From NCBI GenBank assembly GCA_037200045.1, contig JBBCHM010000002.1:124001-188000 (forward strand): a stretch of 64,000 nt of DNA, given 5' to 3'. Made by a program: the position numbers and the translations under genes. The notes beneath the pieces were generated by a model that had not been told where the DNA came from, searched no databases, and worked only from the letters and a program-made list of their open reading frames with translations. Of the stretch, positions 56,419 to 64,000 are shown in pieces; positions within the stretch are counted from its first letter, which is position 1, and each line of letters begins with the position of its first letter. This DNA comes from Rhizomicrobium sp. (GTDB lineage: Bacteria > Pseudomonadota > Alphaproteobacteria > Micropepsales > Micropepsaceae).

Positions 56419-57159
56419 TCAGATCATGGCCATTCCGCCGTTGACCTGGATGGTCTCGCCGGTCGTATAGGCCGCTTCCTCGCTCGCCAGATAGACCACC
56501 GCGGCGGCGATTTCGGCCGCAGTTCCCATCCGCCCGGCCGGGATGCGGGCGGCGATGGCGTCCTTCTGGGCGTCGGTCAGGGCGTCGGTCATCGCGGTCG
56601 CGATGAAGCCCGGCGCCACGGCGTTGACGGTGATGTTGCGCGACGCGACCTCGGCCGCCAGCGACTTGGTCATGCCGACCAGGCCTGCCTTGGCGGCGGC
56701 ATAATTGCCCTGCCCGGGATTGCCGGTGGCGCCGACCACCGAGGTGATCGAGACGATGCGGCCCCAGCGCTTCTTCATCATGCCGCGCAGCACGGCGCGG
56801 GAGAGCCGGAAGGCGGCGGTGAGGTTCACCGCGATGACCTGGTCCCATTCCTCATCCTTCATGCGCAGGAAGAGGTTGTCGCGGGTGATGCCGGCATTGT
56901 TGATGAGGATGTCGATGGGCGCGCCGGCGGCGGCTTCCGCCGTCTTCACCAGCGCCTCGACCGATTCCTTGTTGCCGAGGTCGCAGGTCGCGGCGAAGGC
57001 GCGGCTGCCGAGCTCGGCCTTGACCGCTGCGAGCGCCTCGGCGCGGGTGCCGGAGAGCACGACGCTGGCGCCCTGCGCGTGCAGCGCCTTGGCGATGGCG
57101 CCGCCGATGCCGCCGGACGCGCCGGTGACGAGAGCGGTCTTGCCGGTGAGATCGAACAT
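56419..57159 (-). CDS. fabG: 3-oxoacyl-ACP reductase
   Basis: This 246-residue SDR enzyme reduces 3-oxoacyl-ACP with NADPH. Motifs are VTGASGGIGGAIA, NNAGITRDNLFLRM (a FabG hallmark), the catalytic Ser in SITSVVGATGNPGQ, and YAAAKAG. The ATG at 57159 overlaps the fabD stop by one base, so fabD-fabG are coupled. Confidence 0.96.
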   Translation of the reverse strand: MFDLTGKTALVTGASGGIGGAIAKALHAQGASVVLSGTRAEALAAVKAELGSRAFAATCDLGNKESVEALVKTAEAAAGAPIDILINNAGITRDNLFLRMKDEEWDQVIAVNLTAAFRLSRAVLRGMMKKRWGRIVSITSVVGATGNPGQGNYAAAKAGLVGMTKSLAAEVASRNITVNAVAPGFIATAMTDALTDAQKDAIAARIPAGRMGTAAEIAAAVVYLASEEAAYTTGETIQVNGGMAMI

Positions 57160-58106
57160 CAGAGGCCTTTCACGAAAGCTTCGACATCCGCCGGCGTGTC
57201 GAGCGTGACCGTGGCGAGCTCCTTGTCGATGCGCTTGACCATGCCGGTGAGCACCTTGCCGCCGCCGAACTCGACCGTCGTCGTCACGCCATAGCCCTTG
57301 AACGCCAGCACGCTCTCGCGCCAGCGCACGCGGCCCGTCACCTGCTCGACGAGCAGGCGGCGGATTGTTTCCGGCTCGGCGGTCTCGGCCGCCGTCACAT
57401 TCGCCACCACCGGCACGGCGAGCGGGCGGATCGTCACCGCCGCCAGCGCCTCGGCCATCTTGTCGGCGGCGGGCTGCATCAGCGGGCAGTGGAACGGCGC
57501 CGAGACGTTGAGCGCCATGGCGCGCTTGATGCCCAGGGCTTTGGCGATCTCGGGCGCCTTGTCGATCGCGGATTTGCTGCCGGAGACCACGACCTGGCCC
57601 GGCGCGTTGTCGTTGGCGACGACGCAGACGCCGCCGCCCGCCGCCGCGCATTGCCTTGCGAGTTCTTCAGCCTGTTCGATCTCGGCGCCGAGCAGCGCGG
57701 ACATCCCGCCCTCGCCGACCGGGACCGCGCTCTGCATCGCCCGGCCGCGCGCCTTCAGCAGCCGCGCCGCGTCCGACAGCGAGAACGCGCCGGCGGCGCA
57801 CAGCGCGGTGTATTCGCCGAGCGAATGGCCGGCGACGAGTCGCGCGTGTTTGGCGAGATCGAGTCCCGCGTCCTTCTGCAGCGTGTGGATGATGGCCATC
57901 GAGGCCGCCATGATCGCCGGCTGGGCGTTCTCGGTGAGGACGAGGTCGCTCTCCGGCCCCTCCCACATCAGCTTGGAGAGGTTCTGGCCGAGCGCGTCGT
58001 CGACTTCCTGGAAGACCTCGCGGGCCGGCGCGAACGCCTCGGCGAGCGCCTTGCCCATGCCGACGGCCTGGGAGCCCTGCCCCGGAAAGATGAACGCGCG
58101 TGTCAT
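57159..58106 (-). CDS. fabD: Malonyl-CoA-ACP transacylase
   Basis: FabD loads malonyl groups onto ACP. The 315-residue protein opens TRAFIFPGQGSQAVGMGK and has the nucleophile elbow GHSLGEYTAL and the catalytic His in NVSAPFHCPLM. The ATG at 58106 gives the standard N-terminus. It is the first gene of fabD-fabG-acpP-fabF on this strand and is divergent from the membrane protein at 58202. Confidence 0.96.
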   Translation of the reverse strand: MTRAFIFPGQGSQAVGMGKALAEAFAPAREVFQEVDDALGQNLSKLMWEGPESDLVLTENAQPAIMAASMAIIHTLQKDAGLDLAKHARLVAGHSLGEYTALCAAGAFSLSDAARLLKARGRAMQSAVPVGEGGMSALLGAEIEQAEELARQCAAAGGGVCVVANDNAPGQVVVSGSKSAIDKAPEIAKALGIKRAMALNVSAPFHCPLMQPAADKMAEALAAVTIRPLAVPVVANVTAAETAEPETIRRLLVEQVTGRVRWRESVLAFKGYGVTTTVEFGGGKVLTGMVKRIDKELATVTLDTPADVEAFVKGL

Positions 58107-58201
58107 GGCGCGTGGCATTAAATGGCGGCGGCGCAAGAGGCAAGTGGCAAGTCGCGCCGCCGATGTTCTGCTAGAGTTCTGCCCTCTTGGAGGGGGACCG
58201 C

Positions 58202-59122
58202 ATGCGCCGCGCAGACACCGCCCATCTGGCATTGCTGCTCGCAGCGCTGGCCGCCGCCTATGCGCTGCCGTTCGAGCTGGTCCTGTTGTCCTATGCCGTC
58301 CTCGGCCCGGCGCATTATTTCACCGAGATCTCCTGGCTGCACGACCGCGGCTATTTCCTGCCGCGCCGCGCGCTGGCGGCGGTTCCGGCGGCGGTCGCCT
58401 TCGGGGCGATGTTCATCGCCACGCCCTACTGGCTGGGCGTGACGCTGTGGTGCGTGTTCGCCGCCTGCGCCATCGCGGCGACGACCTCGCAGCCGCGCAC
58501 CGCCGCGCTGTACGGCACGCTCGCCGCCGCCGCCACACTGGCGATGATCGCCTCGGATGTGCCCTTCGCGCTCGTCGGCATCCTGCTGCCGACCTTCATC
58601 CATGTCTGCGTCTTCACCCTGGTCTTTATGTCTTTGGGCGCTGTGCGCAGGGGCAGCGGCGTGCAGTTCGCCATCCTCGGCGCCTATGTCGCGGCGATCG
58701 TGCTGATCCTGGCCGTGCCGCCCTGGGCGGGCTCGGTCCTTCCCGGCCTGGCGCGCGTCGCGCGCGAGAATTTCGGCGATGTGGCGCCGGCGCTCGGCGC
58801 GCTCGTCGGCGTGCCGGACCTGACCTTCGGCGGCCGCGTGACCGGCCTTCTGTCCTTCGTCTACACCTATCACTACCTCAACTGGTTCATCAAAGCCGAT
58901 GTCATCCGCTGGTCGAATATCCCGCGGCCGCGCCTGATCGCGATCGCGATCCTGAGCGCCGCGTCGACCGCGCTCTATTTCTACGACTTCGACATCGGCA
59001 TCCTGGTGCTGCTCCTCATCAGCATGCTCCATGTCCTTTTGGAATTCCCGCTCAACGCCGTCAGCATCGGCCAGCTCGGCGCCTACATCCTTGGGCGCGG
59101 CGCGATCGGCAAGCCGGCGTGA
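58202..59122 (+). CDS. Polytopic membrane protein with conserved His motifs, unknown function
   Basis: The 306-residue protein has about eight or nine hydrophobic segments. His-containing motifs lie near the membrane faces: GPAHYFTEISWLHDRGYF (His38, His47), YTYHYLNWFIKADVIRW and SMLHVLLEFPLN. Such His spacing recalls membrane di-iron or carotenoid-oxygenase-like (Brp/Blh) proteins, but the match is loose. The ATG at 58202 follows GGAGGGGG. It lies between fabD and a dioxygenase gene, and ends one base before the stop of the latter. Confidence 0.68.
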   Translation: MRRADTAHLALLLAALAAAYALPFELVLLSYAVLGPAHYFTEISWLHDRGYFLPRRALAAVPAAVAFGAMFIATPYWLGVTLWCVFAACAIAATTSQPRTAALYGTLAAAATLAMIASDVPFALVGILLPTFIHVCVFTLVFMSLGAVRRGSGVQFAILGAYVAAIVLILAVPPWAGSVLPGLARVARENFGDVAPALGALVGVPDLTFGGRVTGLLSFVYTYHYLNWFIKADVIRWSNIPRPRLIAIAILSAASTALYFYDFDIGILVLLLISMLHVLLEFPLNAVSIGQLGAYILGRGAIGKPA

Positions 59123-59950
59123 TCAGGCGAGCGCCACGCCCTTCACCGTTATCCGGTGCATCAGGCGTTCCTCGCCGTGATAGTCGTTCAGCGCGAAGTG
59201 CCACGTCGCGCGGTTGTCCCAGAACGCGACCGAACCGGGCCGCCATTGAAAGCGGCTCTGAAATTCCGGCTTCATCGCATGCGCGAACAGCTTGTGCAGC
59301 AGCGGACGGCTCTCCTCCGTCGACTGGCCCTCGAAGCGGATGGTGAAGCCGGGATTGACGTAGAGCGACTTGCGCCCGCTGAGCGGGTGGGTGATCACCA
59401 CCGGATGCAGCGCCTTGCCGACGGCCGCGTCGTTGGCGAATTCCCGGCGCTCGGGATTGTCGTAATAGGCCTTGGAGCCGAAGATATGCGCGTTGGAATG
59501 CACGGCCTTGAGGTCGGCGATCTCCGCCTTGGTCTCGTCGTCGAGCGCCGCATAGGCCGCGACCATGTCGGCGAACATGGTATCGCCGCCCGCTGCCGGC
59601 AGCACGCGCGCCACCAGGATCGAGCCCATGGCCGGGATCTGGTCGTAGGAATGGTCGGTGTGCCAGCCGCCGCCGATATTGGTCTTCTGCTCGCGCTCCT
59701 TCTTCACCGCGGCGATCTCGCGATAGCCTTCGATGTGCGGGAAGAATTTGTTGATGTCGATCTCGCCCCAGCGCCTCGCGAAGGCGATGTGGTCGTCCTC
59801 GGTCAGGCTCTGGTCGCGGAAGAAGATCACGCCGTGCTCGGCATAGGCGCGCTTGAGCGCCGCCATGTCGGCTTCGCTCAGCCGCCGCAGGTCGACGCCC
59901 AGCACCTCCGCGCCGCAGCCGCCTTCGTATCTGCGCACGCTCGCGCCCAT
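59123..59950 (-). CDS. TauD/TfdA-family 2-oxoglutarate-dependent dioxygenase
   Basis: This 275-residue non-haem iron enzyme has the HxD pair in GGGWHTDHSYDQIP and the distal His in NRATWHFALNDYHGEERLMHR, followed by the 2-oxoglutarate-binding Arg. The opening CGAEVLGVDLRRLSEADMAALKRAYAEHGVIFFRDQ is typical. Substrates of the family include taurine, sulfonates and phenoxyacetates; none can be assigned here. The start at 59950 follows GGAGGATGCG. The MFS transporter just upstream on the same strand may import its substrate. Confidence 0.88.
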   Translation of the reverse strand: MGASVRRYEGGCGAEVLGVDLRRLSEADMAALKRAYAEHGVIFFRDQSLTEDDHIAFARRWGEIDINKFFPHIEGYREIAAVKKEREQKTNIGGGWHTDHSYDQIPAMGSILVARVLPAAGGDTMFADMVAAYAALDDETKAEIADLKAVHSNAHIFGSKAYYDNPERREFANDAAVGKALHPVVITHPLSGRKSLYVNPGFTIRFEGQSTEESRPLLHKLFAHAMKPEFQSRFQWRPGSVAFWDNRATWHFALNDYHGEERLMHRITVKGVALA

Positions 59951-60021
59951 CGCATCCTCCGTTCCCGGCCGCGAAAGATAGCGAGGCGGACCCGCCGCGC
60001 AAGGCAGGCGTTGCCGCAACG

Positions 60022-61314
60022 TCAGGCGTTCAGCCGCGTATAACGCTCCAGCGCGGCGGCGCGGCCGGCGAAGGTGATGGTGCGGCCGACCAGCACCACC
60101 AGGACCGCCGCCCCGATCAGGCCCAGCGACAGCGTGCCGAGGCCGGCGGTGAAGCTCCCGGTCTCTTGCTTCAGCCAGCCCATGATGTTGGGCCCGAAGA
60201 AGCCGCCCAGATTGCCGATCGAATTGATCAGCGCGATGCCCGCCGCCGCGGCGGGGCCGCCGAGAAAGGCCGGCGGCAGCGTCCAGAACACCGCCGCCCC
60301 GGCATAGGCGCCGATCAGCGCCAGCGTCATCGCGGCCAGCGCCAGGAGCGGCGCATGGAACAATGCGGCGCCGCCAAGGCCGGCCGCACCGGCCAGCGCC
60401 GCGACGGCGATGTGCCAGACGCGCTCGCTCCTGGCGTCGCTGTGCCGGCTCCACGCCACCATCGCGAACATGGTCGCGAAATAGGGCACCGCCGCGACCA
60501 GCGTCGTGTCGAAGATGCTGAACCCCATCTCGCGCACGATCAGCGGCAGCCAGAAATTGATCCCGTACTGCGCCACCACCAGCCCGAAATAGATTCCCGA
60601 CAGCATCCACACGCGGGCGTCCTTCACCATCGGCAGCAGCTCGGTGTGGTGCTGCTCCGGCTCCTCGGCGAACGCGTCCGCGATCGCGCCGCGCTCCTCC
60701 TCGGTCAGCCATCTGGCGTCCGCCGGCCCCTTGGGCAGCCACAGGAGCACGAGCACGCCCAGCACCAGCGACGGGACACCTTCGATCAGGAACAGCCACT
60801 GCCAGCCATGCAGATGGTGAAAGCCCTCCATCCCCAGGATCAGCCCGGAGAGCGGCCCGCCGATGACGTTGGTCAGCGGCACGGCGGCGAGGAACAGCGC
60901 GACCAGCCGCGCCCGCAGCGGCGAGGGAAACCAGGTGGTGAGATAGAACACCATGCCCGGAAAGAACCCGGCCTCCGCCAGGCCCAGCAGGAAGCGCACG
61001 GCATAGAAGCCGACCGGGCCGGTGACGAAGGCGTTCGCCATCGAGACCACGCCCCAGGTCAGCATGATCCGGCTGATCCAGATGCGCGCCCCGACCCGCT
61101 CCAGAATCACGTTGGACGGCACTTCGAACAGGAAATAGCCGATGAAGAAGATGCCGGCGCCGAAGCCGTAGATCTCCGGCGTCAGCCCGATGTCCTTGTT
61201 CATCGTCAGCGCCGCGGAACCGATGTTCACCCGGTCGAGATAGGCGACGATGTAGAGCAGCGCCATGAACGGCATGAGTCGCCATGTGACCCTTGCAAAC
61301 ACCCCGCGTCCCAT
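60022..61314 (-). CDS. MFS transporter, ACS (anion:cation symporter)-like
   Basis: The 430-residue protein has twelve predicted helices. Features of the ACS branch are RLMPFMALLYIVAYLDRVNIGSAAL, GYFLFEVPSNVILERVGARIWISRIM and the large central loop (about residues 195-225). This branch takes up organic anions such as sugar acids, phthalate or tartrate. It is upstream of the dioxygenase gene with a 71-bp gap; the two probably form one transcription unit for uptake and oxidation of an organic acid. Confidence 0.88.
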   Translation of the reverse strand: MGRGVFARVTWRLMPFMALLYIVAYLDRVNIGSAALTMNKDIGLTPEIYGFGAGIFFIGYFLFEVPSNVILERVGARIWISRIMLTWGVVSMANAFVTGPVGFYAVRFLLGLAEAGFFPGMVFYLTTWFPSPLRARLVALFLAAVPLTNVIGGPLSGLILGMEGFHHLHGWQWLFLIEGVPSLVLGVLVLLWLPKGPADARWLTEEERGAIADAFAEEPEQHHTELLPMVKDARVWMLSGIYFGLVVAQYGINFWLPLIVREMGFSIFDTTLVAAVPYFATMFAMVAWSRHSDARSERVWHIAVAALAGAAGLGGAALFHAPLLALAAMTLALIGAYAGAAVFWTLPPAFLGGPAAAAGIALINSIGNLGGFFGPNIMGWLKQETGSFTAGLGTLSLGLIGAAVLVVLVGRTITFAGRAAALERYTRLNA

Positions 61315-61448
61315 TCAAATCCCCCGGCTTTCGGCCGACTATGACGGCGCCGGGCGCCCTCGCATAGCCGGGCCTTCAAGCGGCTGATACAGTCCTTGTT
61401 CATGCTGCGTTCAGGAAAAAGGTTGGAACATGGACTTGCGAGGGGTTG

Positions 61449-61474
61449 GGAACTTCGGAGCGCGCGGGTACGTT
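61449..61474 (+). promoter_or_regulatory. EcfG-type (general stress response) promoter
   Basis: GGAAC (61449-61453) and CGTT (61471-61474) are 17 bp apart, an exact match to the alphaproteobacterial EcfG consensus; the -10 continues CGTTAA. It lies 40 bp before the first His-rich peptide gene. Together with the terminator at 61914-61944 it would define a two-gene stress-induced transcript. The 135 bp upstream (61315-61448) hold no other feature that I can support. Confidence 0.6.
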
Positions 61475-61513
61475 AACGCTGCCGTGCCTTCCAACTTTCA
61501 AGAGGGAGAGTTC

Positions 61514-61684
61514 ATGAAAACACTACTTACCGCCGCGGTACTCGCCGTCGGCCTTATGGGCGTCACCGTCACGGCGGCCGATGCCTATCCTCACCATCAC
61601 GGCTGGGGGCATCATCGTCATTGCACGTCGTGGGGATGGCGTCACCATCATCGCGACCGCTGGTGCCGCGGCTGGGGCTGGTAA
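61514..61684 (+). CDS. Secreted His/Trp/Cys-rich micropeptide, copy 1
   Basis: The 56-residue protein has a signal peptide (KTLLTAAVLAVGLMGVTVTAADA) and a mature part of about 32 residues beginning YPHHHGWGHHRHC. It carries ten His, five Trp and two Cys, ending CRGWGW. The ATG at 61514 follows AGAGGGAGAG; the frame is open 28 codons upstream. A paralogue follows 33 bp downstream with the shared core HRHCTSWGW and the shared end CRGWGW. Such composition suggests binding of Cu, Ni or Zn in the periplasm, which is inference. Confidence 0.78.
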   Translation: MKTLLTAAVLAVGLMGVTVTAADAYPHHHGWGHHRHCTSWGWRHHHRDRWCRGWGW

Positions 61685-61717
61685 CCGTCCATTCAACTCC
61701 TAAAGGGGGATCATACA

Positions 61718-61891
61718 TTGAAGAACGTCATCGCTTCCGTATTCGCATTGGGTCTGCTGGCCGCCTCGGCCATGCCGGCCGCCGCTCTGTCCATCCACAT
61801 CGGTGGTGGCCATCACGGCCATCGCCATTGCACGAGCTGGGGCTGGCATCACCATCACCATGACCGCTATTGCCGCGGCTGGGGCTGGTAA
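61718..61891 (+). CDS. Secreted His/Trp/Cys-rich micropeptide, copy 2 (TTG start)
   Basis: The 57-residue protein starts with TTG at 61718 after AAAGGGGGA. It has a signal peptide ([22 protein letters not shown]), then [15 protein letters not shown], the shared TSWGW, five His in a row, DRYCRGWGW and a stop. The spacing of both Cys and all three Gly-Trp pairs is as in copy 1. The signal peptides are quite different, while the mature cores are nearly the same, so selection acts on the mature peptide. The gene is easily missed because of its size and TTG start. Confidence 0.75.
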   Translation: MKNVIASVFALGLLAASAMPAAALSIHIGGGHHGHRHCTSWGWHHHHHDRYCRGWGW

Positions 61892-61913
61892 GCACCGGAC
61901 ATCGGTTCGAATC

Positions 61914-61944
61914 GGGGCGCGAAGCCATGCTTCGCGCCCCTTTT
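61914..61944 (+). terminator. Rho-independent terminator after the His-rich peptide genes
   Basis: GGGGCGCGAAG-CCATG-CTTCGCGCCCC followed by TTTT forms an 11-bp stem 22 bp after the stop of the second peptide gene. Between here and rpsF (61945-62217) the only feature I see is the ribosomal-protein promoter. Confidence 0.88.
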
Positions 61945-62039
61945 CGTTTCAGGGCGTTTCGTTTCAGGGCCTGGGCGTCGCGCCCATCCGGTCGAACAGG
62001 AAGGTCCGTGCGCGGGCCATCGGCCGCCAGGCGCCGCCC

Positions 62040-62068
62040 TTGCCTCCCCAGGCCCGTTCCCCTATAAG
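62040..62068 (+). promoter_or_regulatory. Candidate sigma-70 promoter of rpsF-rpsR-rplI
   Basis: TTGCCT (62040-62045) and TATAAG (62063-62068) are 17 bp apart. This leaves a leader of roughly 145 bases before rpsF, long enough for autoregulation by a bS6-bS18 complex, as known for this operon in other bacteria; I did not identify the binding motif with confidence. Confidence 0.55.
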
Positions 62069-62217
62069 CCCCGCCTTCATAGCGGCTGCGGTCGCCGGAA
62101 CCTGCCCCTCTTCCATTCGAAGAAGCGGCGGGTGTGCGCATGGTGCGTATTCCGGGCGATCCGAGGCAGTGACGGGTGTCCGCCCCGATCTGTTCCGCAG
62201 CCCGGGAAAGGACGGAC

Positions 62218-62592
62218 ATGGCTCTCTACGAGCATCTCCTGATCGCGCGCCAGGACATCAGCGCGCAGCAGGTCGACGCGCTGGCGACCCACCTCAAGAC
62301 CATCGTCGAAGGCGAAGGCGGCAAGGTCGAGAAGCAGGAATATTGGGGCCTGCGCGGGCTCGCCTATCGCATCAAGAAGAACCGCAAGGGGCATTACGTG
62401 CTCCTCAACATCAACGCGCCGTCCAAGGCCGTCGTCGAGCTCGAGCGTCAGCTCAAGATCAACGAAGACGTGCTGCGCTACATCACGGTGAAGGTCGATG
62501 CGTTCGAGGTCTCCTCGAACAAGAACCGCCGCGACGACCGCCCCGAGGGCGAGCGCAAGCCGGAAGGCGCCGAAACCCAGGAGGCCGCATAA
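62218..62592 (+). CDS. rpsF: 30S ribosomal protein bS6
   Basis: The 124-residue protein opens [19 protein letters not shown], typical of bS6. It has the central [27 protein letters not shown] and an acidic, Lys/Glu-rich C-terminal tail. The ATG at 62218 follows AAAGGACGG. Its stop overlaps the rpsR start as TAATG, so the two are coupled. Confidence 0.96.
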   Translation: MALYEHLLIARQDISAQQVDALATHLKTIVEGEGGKVEKQEYWGLRGLAYRIKKNRKGHYVLLNINAPSKAVVELERQLKINEDVLRYITVKVDAFEVSSNKNRRDDRPEGERKPEGAETQEAA

Positions 62593-62909
62593 TGTCGTAT
62601 GGTGGTGATCGTGCCGGCGGCGGTGGCCGCGAGGGTGGCGGACGCGAAGGCGGACGTGGCGGCGAAGGTGGACGCGAGGGCGGTCAGCGCCGTCCGTTCT
62701 TCCGCCGCAAGAAGACCTGCCCGTTCTCGGGCGCCAACGCGCCGAAGATCGACTACAAGGACGTGAAGCTGCTGCAGCGCTTCATCTCCGAGCGCGGCAA
62801 GATCGTGCCGTCGCGCATCACGGCGGTGTCCAACAAGAAGCAGCGCATCCTCGCCAACGCCATCAAGCGGGCGCGGTTCATGGCGCTGCTTCCCTATGTG
62901 CTGAACTAG
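62592..62909 (+). CDS. rpsR: 30S ribosomal protein bS18 with Gly/Arg-rich N-terminal extension
   Basis: The C-terminal 75 residues are normal bS18 ([41 protein letters not shown]). The first 31 are an extension of repeated Gly-Gly-Arg-Glu and Gly-Gly-Arg units (residues 4-30). Total length is 105 against about 75-85 in most relatives. The start is fixed by the TAATG overlap with rpsF. The low-complexity tail may be disordered on the ribosome surface. Confidence 0.95.
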   Translation: MSYGGDRAGGGGREGGGREGGRGGEGGREGGQRRPFFRRKKTCPFSGANAPKIDYKDVKLLQRFISERGKIVPSRITAVSNKKQRILANAIKRARFMALLPYVLN

Positions 62910-62920
62910 GGGCGACGACG

Positions 62921-63511
62921 ATGCAAGTGATCCTGCTCGAACGCGTCGAGAAGCTCGGCCAGATGGGCGACGAGGTGAAGGTCAAGGACGGCTTCGCCCG
63001 CAACTATCTGCTGCCGAAGAAGAAGGCGCTGCGTGCCAACAAGACCAACCGGGAATTCTTCCAGGGCCAGAAGGCGCAGCTCGAAGCCCGCAACCTGGAA
63101 CAGAAGAAGGAAGCCGAGGCCGTGGGCAAGAAGCTCGACGGCAAGACCTTCGTCCTGATCCGCCAGGCCGGCGACCGCGGCCAGCTCTACGGCTCGGTCT
63201 CCACGCGCGACATCGCGACGGTGATCTCGGAAGGCGGCGTCAGCGTCGACCGCACCCAGGTGCCGCTCGACACCGCGATCAAGACGATCGGCCTGTTCAA
63301 GGTCAGCGTCCGCCTGCACCCGGAAGTCCGCGTCAGCGTGACGATCAACGTCGCGCGCAGCGAGGACGAGGCCGAGCGCCAGGCCCGCGGCGAGGACGTG
63401 CTCGCCGAGCGCACCGAGGCCGAGGAGGCCAAGGTCGCCGCCGAGGAACTCTTCGAGGAAGGCGCCGCGCCCAAGCCGGAAGGCGAGGAAGAGACCGCGG
63501 AAGCCGAATAG
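62921..63511 (+). CDS. rplI: 50S ribosomal protein bL9
   Basis: The 196-residue protein opens [37 protein letters not shown] in segments typical of bL9. It has a long central helix (about residues 40-75) and the C-terminal domain, then an acidic Glu/Ala-rich tail (about residues 150-196) longer than in E. coli. It ends the rpsF-rpsR-rplI operon and is followed by a terminator. Confidence 0.96.
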   Translation: MQVILLERVEKLGQMGDEVKVKDGFARNYLLPKKKALRANKTNREFFQGQKAQLEARNLEQKKEAEAVGKKLDGKTFVLIRQAGDRGQLYGSVSTRDIATVISEGGVSVDRTQVPLDTAIKTIGLFKVSVRLHPEVRVSVTINVARSEDEAERQARGEDVLAERTEAEEAKVAAEELFEEGAAPKPEGEEETAEAE

Positions 63512-63540
63512 GGCTCCCGATCCGACACGACACGACACGA

Positions 63541-63571
63541 AATGGCCGGCCGCGAGACCGGCCATTTTTTT
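63541..63571 (+). terminator. Rho-independent terminator of the rpsF-rpsR-rplI operon
   Basis: ATGGCCGG (63542-63549) pairs with CCGGCCAT (63558-63565) across CCGCGAGA and is followed by a run of six T. It lies 30 bp after the rplI stop. Confidence 0.88.
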
Positions 63572-63660
63572 CAGGCATTGGGAGATCGCATCCGGACTAT
63601 CCCTTAGTTGCAACCGATCCATGCGGAACTTAGTTCTCTATTGTCGACCGGAATGAAAAC

Positions 63661-63810
63661 ATGAAAGACGATACGATCCGCGCCGAGCGCATGGCGACGC
63701 CGCCGGCCTTTCTCAAGCCGTGGAATACCCCCATCTTCCGGCGCCTTGACGTCGCGAGATCCGAGACCGGCGCGAATTCAAGCGCGGACCTCAACGCCAC
63801 TTTCAGCTGA
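63661..63810 (+). CDS. Candidate RiPP-like precursor peptide
   Basis: This frame of 49 codons has a charged N-terminus (MKDDTIRAERM), then FLKPWNTPIFRRLDVARSETG and a polar tail ending DLNATFS. A short peptide with a Trp/Pro/Arg-rich segment, an Asp-Val-Ala/Glu-Thr-Gly turn and a polar C-terminus looks like precursors of lasso or related modified peptides, which end in a short core after a leader. No modification enzyme is visible in the 190 bp that remain. The Shine-Dalgarno sequence is weak. Assignment is by pattern only. Confidence 0.4.
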   Translation: MKDDTIRAERMATPPAFLKPWNTPIFRRLDVARSETGANSSADLNATFS

Positions 63811-64000
63811 CGCCCGGCGCCGGGAACACGTCCAGCAGATCGCGATAACCGCGCCGCGCCATCTCGGTCAGGCAGTCGTGCCGCTCGATCCCTGGAATGG
63901 GATGGAGGGTGACGCCGCGCAACCCCGCCAAATTGCCCGCGTGCATCCGGTCGCGACGGTTCTGAGCGCTGTAGTAGATTTCGATGCGCGGGCCGTTGGC
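63803..64000 (-). CDS. C-terminal part of an unidentified protein, cut by window edge
   Basis: The last 65 residues read ...NGPRIEIYYSAQNRRDRMHAGN, LAGLRGVTLHPIPGIERHDC and LTEMARRGYRDLLDVFPAPGVS, then the stop. I do not recognise a family. It is convergent with the small ORF before it and overlaps its last codons by eight bases. If that ORF encodes a modified peptide, this gene could be part of the same cluster, but the visible part gives no catalytic motif. Confidence 0.6.
   Translation of the reverse strand, partial: ANGPRIEIYYSAQNRRDRMHAGNLAGLRGVTLHPIPGIERHDCLTEMARRGYRDLLDVFPAPGVS

Noticed and set aside
61430-61513. Upstream extension of the first His-rich peptide (28 extra codons)
   Set aside because: The EcfG-type promoter lies inside this stretch, and a good Shine-Dalgarno sequence and signal peptide mark the ATG at 61514 as the start.
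63616-63660. GGAAC at 63625 as a third EcfG promoter
   Set aside because: No CGTT-like -10 is found 16-17 bp downstream.

Overview
The window is GC-rich (roughly two thirds G+C) chromosomal DNA from an alphaproteobacterium. Gene order shows this best. It contains the blocks tatABC-serS-surE-pcm-lytM, yajC-secD ... trmFO, purMN/DUF2066/hdaA/ppk/ppx, ndk, pepA-holC, lptF-lptG-lptD-surA-pdxA-rsmA, gmk-yicC-mltG-fabF-acpP-fabG-fabD and rpsF-rpsR-rplI, all arrangements typical of the class. EcfG-type promoters (GGAAC-N16/17-CGTT) also fit. I cannot fix the genus from sequence alone.

Layout. 1-4.2 kb: two related membrane proteins and two tandem amidases. 4.2-5 kb: a VapBC-like module with a clear operator. 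5-17 kb: trmFO, a phytoene/squalene-synthase-like protein, secD and yajC (secF is absent where it is expected), a DUF815 ATPase, then lytM-pcm-surE-GGCT-serS-tatCBA on the minus strand. 17-28 kb: polyphosphate metabolism, hdaA, an IS110 element, purMN, an SDR and ndk. 28-33 kb: ABC-F, a TPR membrane protein and two tandem lpxD genes. 33.3-40.1 kb: holC and pepA, normally adjacent, are separated by a 4.7-kb transposon (33781-38481) with a DDE transposase carrying a SWIM zinc finger and five lower-GC cargo genes. 40.3-48 kb: LPS transport (lptFGD), a SurA-like chaperone, pdxA with a frameshift, and rsmA. 48-54 kb: an exported protein, an alcohol dehydrogenase, an amidohydrolase, gmk, yicC and mltG. 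54-58 kb: a RelE/HTH toxin-antitoxin pair and fabF-acpP-fabG-fabD. 58-64 kb: a polytopic membrane protein, a TauD-type dioxygenase, an MFS transporter, two tiny His/Trp/Cys-rich secreted peptides behind an EcfG-type promoter, the bS6-bS18-bL9 operon, a candidate RiPP-like small ORF and a truncated gene at the edge.

Most striking observations. (i) The IS110 element lies inside a REP-type palindrome. The unoccupied site can be rebuilt from another copy 4.8 kb away, and the 185-bp non-coding end holds short matches to the target and to the element ends, as expected of a bridge RNA. (ii) The 4.7-kb transposon also sits inside a palindrome. It has terminal inverted repeats, a short target duplication and subterminal TGCACAA repeats. 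(iii) serS carries an in-frame insertion of about 55 codons in a patch of foreign-looking, lower-GC codons. (iv) At least four families of palindromic repeats are present. No rRNA, tRNA, CRISPR array or recognisable riboswitch was seen.
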